A stretch of 10,039 nt of DNA. Origin: Dunaliella salina (taxonomy: Eukaryota > Chlorophyta > Chlorophyceae > Chlamydomonadales > Dunaliellaceae). A program made the position numbers and the translations under genes. The DNA lies in assembly GCA_002284615.2 (NCBI GenBank), contig MU069457.1, positions 599,861 to 609,899 of the forward strand, written 5' to 3'. The notes under the pieces are model-generated. The model was not told the origin of the DNA. It saw only the letters and a program-made list of their open reading frames with translations, and ran no database searches. Below are positions 6,702 to 10,039 of the stretch, in pieces (position 1 is the stretch's first letter; the number at the start of each line of letters is the position of its first letter).

Positions 6702-7111
6702 TTCTGGTGGAGTGAAATCGGCCGTGCTTGGGTATGTGTGGAGCGTGGAGCAGCAGGCCGTGTACACATGCAAAAAAATGCGCTTCGAATTCGAGCGCGC
6801 ACTCAGCCTGATGCCACGCAGCAACGAACCTGGAGCCGACGAGGCCGTCCTGAAGGTTGGTCTGTGGAGTGAGCAGGGGTCACAGCAATTCGAGCTGTGA
6901 GTGGGGAAGCGCGCAGGGAGAGAGGGGAGAGCTAACAATGCAGTATAAAATGCATCTGTTCGAGGCTGTCGCGAGGGATCAGGGGCTGTCGATGCAGAAC
7001 AGGGTGAGGATTTTAAGGCATCATTACGTACCATGGGCAGAAGGTAGCTGCAAGCTGCTCTGGCTGCATATCGGGCTGCACCAGCGGACGCTGGTCCCGC
7101 AGCAGGACTGA
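6702..7111 (+). CDS. Partial gene or pseudogene resembling complex I subunit NDUFB9/B22 (LYR family)
   Basis: First exon (to 6855): a frame with VWSVEQQAVY, KKMRFEFER (6772-6798) and ADEAVLK. A GT at 6856 and a CAG at 6995-6997 would make a 142-base phase-0 intron, joining to NRVRILRHHYVPWAEG (6998-7045). NDUFB9 proteins have a W-x-V...Y helix, an (M/L)R-x-x-F motif, about 27 residues, then HP-x-PY-x-VPW-x-x-GGS; the spliced product has 28 residues between Phe and His. B22 is an accessory subunit of the inner-membrane NADH dehydrogenase. Missing or unclear: the LYR-containing start, and the C-terminus after PWAEG, which reads unlike the family to TGA at 7111 unless a donor at 7044 (GTAGCT) is used. 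A TAG at 6688-6690 blocks extension upstream. Confidence 0.4.
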
Positions 7112-7170
7112 TGGGGCTCATTGCGCGCTCCACAGAGCTTTTGTGTGAGGGTGCGCGAGTAAAACAAAAA

Positions 7171-7208
7171 ATGTCTGCCTACAGGCTGAAGGATTTGATT
7201 GGTGATGG
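7171..7208 (+). CDS. Possible short first exon
   Basis: AAAACAAAAA precedes an ATG (7171) that opens MSAYRLKDLIGDG, running into a consensus GTGAGC donor at 7209. This would be a 38-base coding first exon whose next exon lies beyond relic B or outside the window. Only the start context and donor support it; the same bases could also be read as an acceptor (CCTACAG) and a microexon. Confidence 0.2.
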
Positions 7209-7239
7209 GTGAGCAGGCCCATTTTAAGGGGAGTCACAC

Positions 7240-7458
7240 TTATGTGAGCCTCCCACTGTGAGCAACCAGGTCTTGTTTGTCTTGATTAGGTGCAGAAAAA
7301 TCTACAACCACATCCCTGAGCAGCAGGTGCCAGCCTTGCGCCCATGAATGGTAGCATCTATCCAGGCAAAGTTCATTTCTCATAGCGTGCAAATCACTGC
7401 ACACTCTCAGGCCTATCCTGCACATGATACCAGTTGGTGGGCAGTGTTTGTGATGCAT
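7240..7458 (-). CDS. Hypothetical open frame, function unknown
   Basis: A genuine ATG (7456-7458, minus) opens a 72-residue frame ending in TAA. It includes ELCLDRCYHSWAQGWHLLL and DVVVDFSAPNQDKQD, which look more protein-like than the surrounding noise. No family recognised, no ribosome or promoter context visible. It could be a transposon fragment downstream of relic B or an exon of a minus-strand gene. Confidence 0.25.
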   Translation of the reverse strand: MHHKHCPPTGIMCRIGLRVCSDLHAMRNELCLDRCYHSWAQGWHLLLRDVVVDFSAPNQDKQDLVAHSGRLT

Positions 7459-7564
7459 TCAACTATTCACCTTTTATTGTAGCATAGGGAGCTCTTGTTC
7501 TGGCCTTGCATTTGAAGCACTCAGCTCACCATAATGATCCTAATCCATGATCGTTATCCATGTT

Positions 7565-7686
7565 GATAGAAAAGAAAAACTACATAGGCAGAGGAACTCT
7601 CCCTACATCAATTAAGGAAAAGGAGACACATTGGCTCAAAAAAGAGCCGTGTGCCCCTTCCACCACAAGGTATGAAAAAGAGAATG
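7565..7686 (-). other. 3' UTR of relic B with two stem-loops
   Basis: In plus coordinates, hairpin 1 is formed by GGCTC (7633-7637) with GAGCC (7644-7648), extended by ACAC (7626-7629) with GTGT (7649-7652) and a GG/CC base. Hairpin 2 is TAGG-C-AGAG (7585-7593), loop GAA, CTCT-C-CCTA (7597-7605), eight pairs around one mismatch. These occupy the same places as the two hairpins of copy D but with different bases in the stems. A T/C-rich tail follows on the minus strand to about 7565. Confidence 0.75.
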
Positions 7687-7729
7687 CTAATGTGGACCTG
7701 GAGGGTTACTAGAAGCACCTGGCTCTAGA

Positions 7730-8200
7730 ACCTGACAGTGGGAAGTATTCTTGTTTTCAATAGCGTGGCGTGTGGAGACTAGTTTGTGGGCATATTGAAC
7801 AGAATGGGCATGAAGTTGTTGAGCAAGCTTCGTGGCACGCTGGTGATCCAATCCTAGTTGTTTGAATTGCTTTAGGGTATGCTCATTGTAACTAGTTCCA
7901 CCTACACCCAGGAGAATAGGGTGAATTGTAACAGCTTTAGCGTTAATAAGTTTACAAAGGTCTGCATGCTGCTGCTTTGCTACATTCAACTGATGCTCTG
8001 GCCTTGTGTCTTCACAGAACTTGATTTCTATTAGGTGCACATGCGTTCATTTGCACGAAGTTCATGGGGTTGCCTCATGCGACTAGTTCTGATGGTCTTA
8101 CGTGAGGAACTGCGCAAAGCGCGATGGGAAGGGGTAGGAGAAACACCGTTTGAAGTATGATTGGCATTAAAAGGGGTGACCAAAACAGCATCTGGTCGAC
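7730..8200 (-). other. PD-(D/E)xK nuclease-like domain in relic B
   Basis: SSRPDAVLV (Asp at 8190-8192), a linker of about 50 residues, then after a frameshift HLIEIKFCEDTRPE (Glu 8026-8028, Lys 8020-8022), a Gln-bearing helix QLNVAKQQH, then HPILLGVGG and KLAQQLHAHSV. RPD...ExK followed by a Gln helix is the signature layout of PD-(D/E)xK enzymes, including the restriction-like endonuclease of R2-class retrotransposons. The linker is longer than usual and differs between copies A and B, which is the main reservation. Confidence 0.6.
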
Positions 8201-8424
8201 TGGAGTTGAGTCTTTTCCTCTCTGGAAGGTTACGAGGGAAGAAGTAGGCAGGTAAAGTTCTTTTTGAGGCATGTTTAGGGAGTTGGAGGTTGTGTTGAGC
8301 AAGCTTAAAATCGCTCCCTATGTCTGTGTAGACCAGGCCTGCCCCTACAGGGCATTTGCTGAGGGCTTTTGTAATCATTCTGCCTGCAATGTTATGGCGT
8401 TCAGTTCTCATGATGGAGATGATA

Positions 8425-8495
8425 TGATTTTGGCAGCCTGGGAGAGCATGTGTAGTGCGCTGTCCAAATGATGGCAGCCTGGGAGGGGGCAAGGT
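8425..8495 (-). other. Cys/His zinc-knuckle-like motif in relic B
   Basis: CPLPGCHHLDSALHML (Cys at 8489-8491 and 8474-8476, His near 8452) followed, in the next frame, by GCQNH (Cys near 8433-8435). Copy A has the cleaner form C-x2-C...H...C with DSALHILSGC. The spacing resembles the zinc-binding segment found after RNase H or reverse transcriptase in plant-type LINE proteins. Confidence 0.7.
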
Positions 8496-8889
8496 GGATC
8501 AGTTGACTTTTTGAAACGAACTGCATATTTTTGGTTGTAGAGGGTGCCCGTGCGGTACTGCAGGATGGTACGCTTCATGGGTACAGAGATGTTGGGCATA
8601 TTTCTGAAGGCGTTGCTGATTTCTTTATCTACTTGCGGCAACAAGTTTTTATAGTAAGAGTAGTAGCCTGTTTTGGCATTGGCGTATCCAAGCTTGTGTT
8701 TAGAATGCATGTGGGATTTAAGGGCATCTTGAAGATTGGGGAAATAGGTGAGCTTGTGGGCGGGTGGTGGACCCGTAGATGTGCCTGCAGCATGTACTCT
8801 TTCTTCCTTGGCTAACCAGAAAATATTTGTAAATGGATTTCCACCAGGACCTGCACCAGGGATCTCGGTGTCTGCCACACAGTTCTGGG

Positions 8890-9297
8890 CTTGCTTTGCC
8901 TGATGCTTTGCAATGGCATCTGCACATTCATTTCCAGCGATGCCAGCATGGGACTTCACCTTGTAAATTCGAATTTTGGTATGGAAGTCTTTAATGAGAG
9001 TTGAAATCATTTTAAGGACGTCTCCTTGGATATGCCTGAGGTGTCTTTCAGGATAAAGAAGTTGTTACGTATTTGGTTGAAAGAGATGAGACCGTCTGAT
9101 GCAATATCTGCATTTTTGGTGATGATAGCAGCAGCAATTGCTGCTAATTCAGCTCTAGTAATGGTTTTAGTAATTCCAGCACCGTTTGGTTCTACAAAGT
9201 TCTTGCTGTCAGTGGACGGGCAGTAGACGCCTGCTCCAATTTCTTGCTTACCGTTGTGGACAAGGCAGCTGCCATCTGTGTATGCCCAAGTTCTCCA
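8890..9297 (-). other. RNase H domain in relic B
   Basis: WAYTDGSC carries the first catalytic Asp (9274-9276), with GAGVY following; RAELAAIAAAI the Glu (9148-9150); IASDG the second Asp (9094-9096); then, past a frameshift near 9063, KVKSHAGIAGNECADAIAK (about 8897-8962) holds the conserved His and the last Asp. All four usual acidic positions are present. In retroelements this domain removes RNA from the RNA-DNA hybrid during reverse transcription. Confidence 0.92.
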
Positions 9298-9559
9298 GTC
9301 AGCAACTTTAAGAGTTAAGAGAGTACTGGATTGGCTTGGCACCAAGTCTGTATCTTGGATACTTATGTGTAAATTTCTAGGCTGCTTGGATACGTGCTGT
9401 TTGTCAAATGGGAGGCGTTCTAGTTTATTGAAACCTGGCATGTGGGCATGCATGGGATTTAGGACAGGGTGGCTGCTGACACTCTCAAGCTTCCACTCTG
9501 TAGTTTCTTTCAAATCTCCTTTCAGGCCCTGTAGCCAGTCTTTGTTATGGTTATTAAGA

Positions 9560-10000
9560 TGGATTCGAGCTGCAGTGTTCCAAACAGCATAGATGCGAAG
9601 GTCCCAGGTATGCTTAGGTAAAGGTACCTCTTGGTTAGGGAAGGATTGAGGGGCGCTGTAGCTAAGTTTTTTCGCGAGGTACGGTTCCAAGTTCGTAACA
9701 GAGGTGGGGGTAGGCAGTGAAAAGTTTGGAGTAGGGGTTGGATATCATGTTCTTATTCCAAGCCGGAAGGAACATGAATGTAGCAGTGGCCTCTGTGTTG
9801 AGAATGGCAGAGTAAATGGCATATTGCAAAGCTTGGGTCATGATTCCCTCGTCATAAATGGGATGGCAGACTGAGAAGCCTGAGAATTTGGATGAGAAGG
9901 CATTATGCATGGCACCAAAAAGAGTATCTCGGGAGTCTGCACTTCAATAATTCTGGTATTGTGGGTTGTGGTCTAGTGGGGAGGCCATTTTTTCTTGGGT
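9560..10000 (-). other. PCIF1-type methyltransferase-like domain in relic B
   Basis: Seen in order: MASPL (from 9988), NPQYQNY, a TGA, DTLFGAM, FSGFSVCHPIYDEGIM (H at 9863-9865), then TFMFLPAW (about 9758-9781), NPYSKL, AYPHLCYELG, KLSYSAP, and IYAVWNTAA. PCIF1, the enzyme that N6-methylates the cap-adjacent adenosine of mRNA, has the same landmarks in the same order: ASPL, an FGS turn, SGSFE followed by the catalytic NPPF, and FIVFIPEW. In B the NPPF position reads HPIY, so the key Asn is His. Whether that is decay or a family trait is unknown. Assignment rests on motif order recalled from the family, not on a search. Confidence 0.65.
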
Positions 10001-10039
10001 TACTAAAGCCCATTTTTGAAGGGCGTGATGAATGTGAGG

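Larger units (their letters stand above)
7687..10039 (-). pseudogene. Relic B: retroelement polyprotein (methyltransferase-RNase H-zinc knuckle-nuclease), 5' end outside the window
   Basis: Longest copy of the family here, read right to left. Order: PCIF1-like methyltransferase domain, linker, RNase H, linker with VDKEISNAF, zinc-knuckle-like motif, ERHNIAGRM block, PD-(D/E)xK-like nuclease, ending PPGPH-TAG at 7687-7689. Breaks seen: in-frame TGA (9944-9946) where a Trp is likely; an extra A in an A-run near 9668; a one-base loss near 9063 inside RNase H; a short insertion near 8443; a one-base loss near 8050. All are small, so the reading stays traceable across frames. RNase H plus nuclease and 5'-truncated sister copies point to a LINE-like retroelement, but no reverse transcriptase lies in the window, so the class is inference. 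Confidence 0.85.

Noticed and set aside
6624..7133. Long minus-strand frame of 169 codons, Ser/Pro/Ala-rich
   Set aside because: It runs opposite the NDUFB9-like plus-strand exons, shows no motif, and long antisense frames are expected in GC-rich coding sequence.
8271..9592. Plus-strand frames across relic B
   Set aside because: They are antisense shadows of the polyprotein, whose minus-strand motifs are unambiguous.
1..10039. tRNA or rRNA genes
   Set aside because: No cloverleaf with a GGTTCRANTCC-type T arm and no rRNA-like conserved block was seen by eye on either strand.

Overview
The window looks like eukaryotic nuclear DNA dominated by transposon relics. It has a CA microsatellite, GT-AG introns, low coding density, and several decayed copies of one retroelement family that end in the same protein tail. 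The family resembles, from memory only, repeat-rich hypothetical proteins of prasinophyte green algae (Cymbomonas-like); that is an impression and not a database result.

Layout. 1-78 is a (CA)39 repeat; 79-600 has no recognisable gene. From about 640 to 4900 there is a nested pile of relics, which I label G (+), F (-), C (+), A (+), D (+) and E (-). They are mostly 5'-truncated 3' ends of the same polyprotein and its 3' UTR. Copy A is split by a 1.1 kb insertion (about 2049-3149) that holds its own diverged inverted repeat. 4900-5560 is spacer with a perfect short palindrome and a short tandem repeat.

5560-7210 is more GC-rich and is the only place where host genes are likely. A minus-strand gene has two exons joined by a phase-compatible intron (5902-6331 and 6495 upward). 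Close by on the plus strand is a spliced fragment resembling the mitochondrial complex I LYR subunit NDUFB9/B22. A possible first exon of another gene lies at 7171-7208.

7560-10039 is the longest relic, copy B, on the minus strand; its 5' end lies beyond the window. Read in its coding direction it shows a PCIF1-type (cap-adenosine methyltransferase-like) domain, an RNase H domain with its acidic residues, a Cys/His zinc-knuckle-like motif, and a C-terminal PD-(D/E)xK nuclease-like domain. It carries at least four indel frameshifts and one in-frame stop, so it is dead, but the domain order is clear. The methyltransferase-RNase H-nuclease combination and the covarying 3' UTR stem-loops shared by the copies are the most interesting content of the window. 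No reverse transcriptase is visible; it may lie upstream of the window edge.
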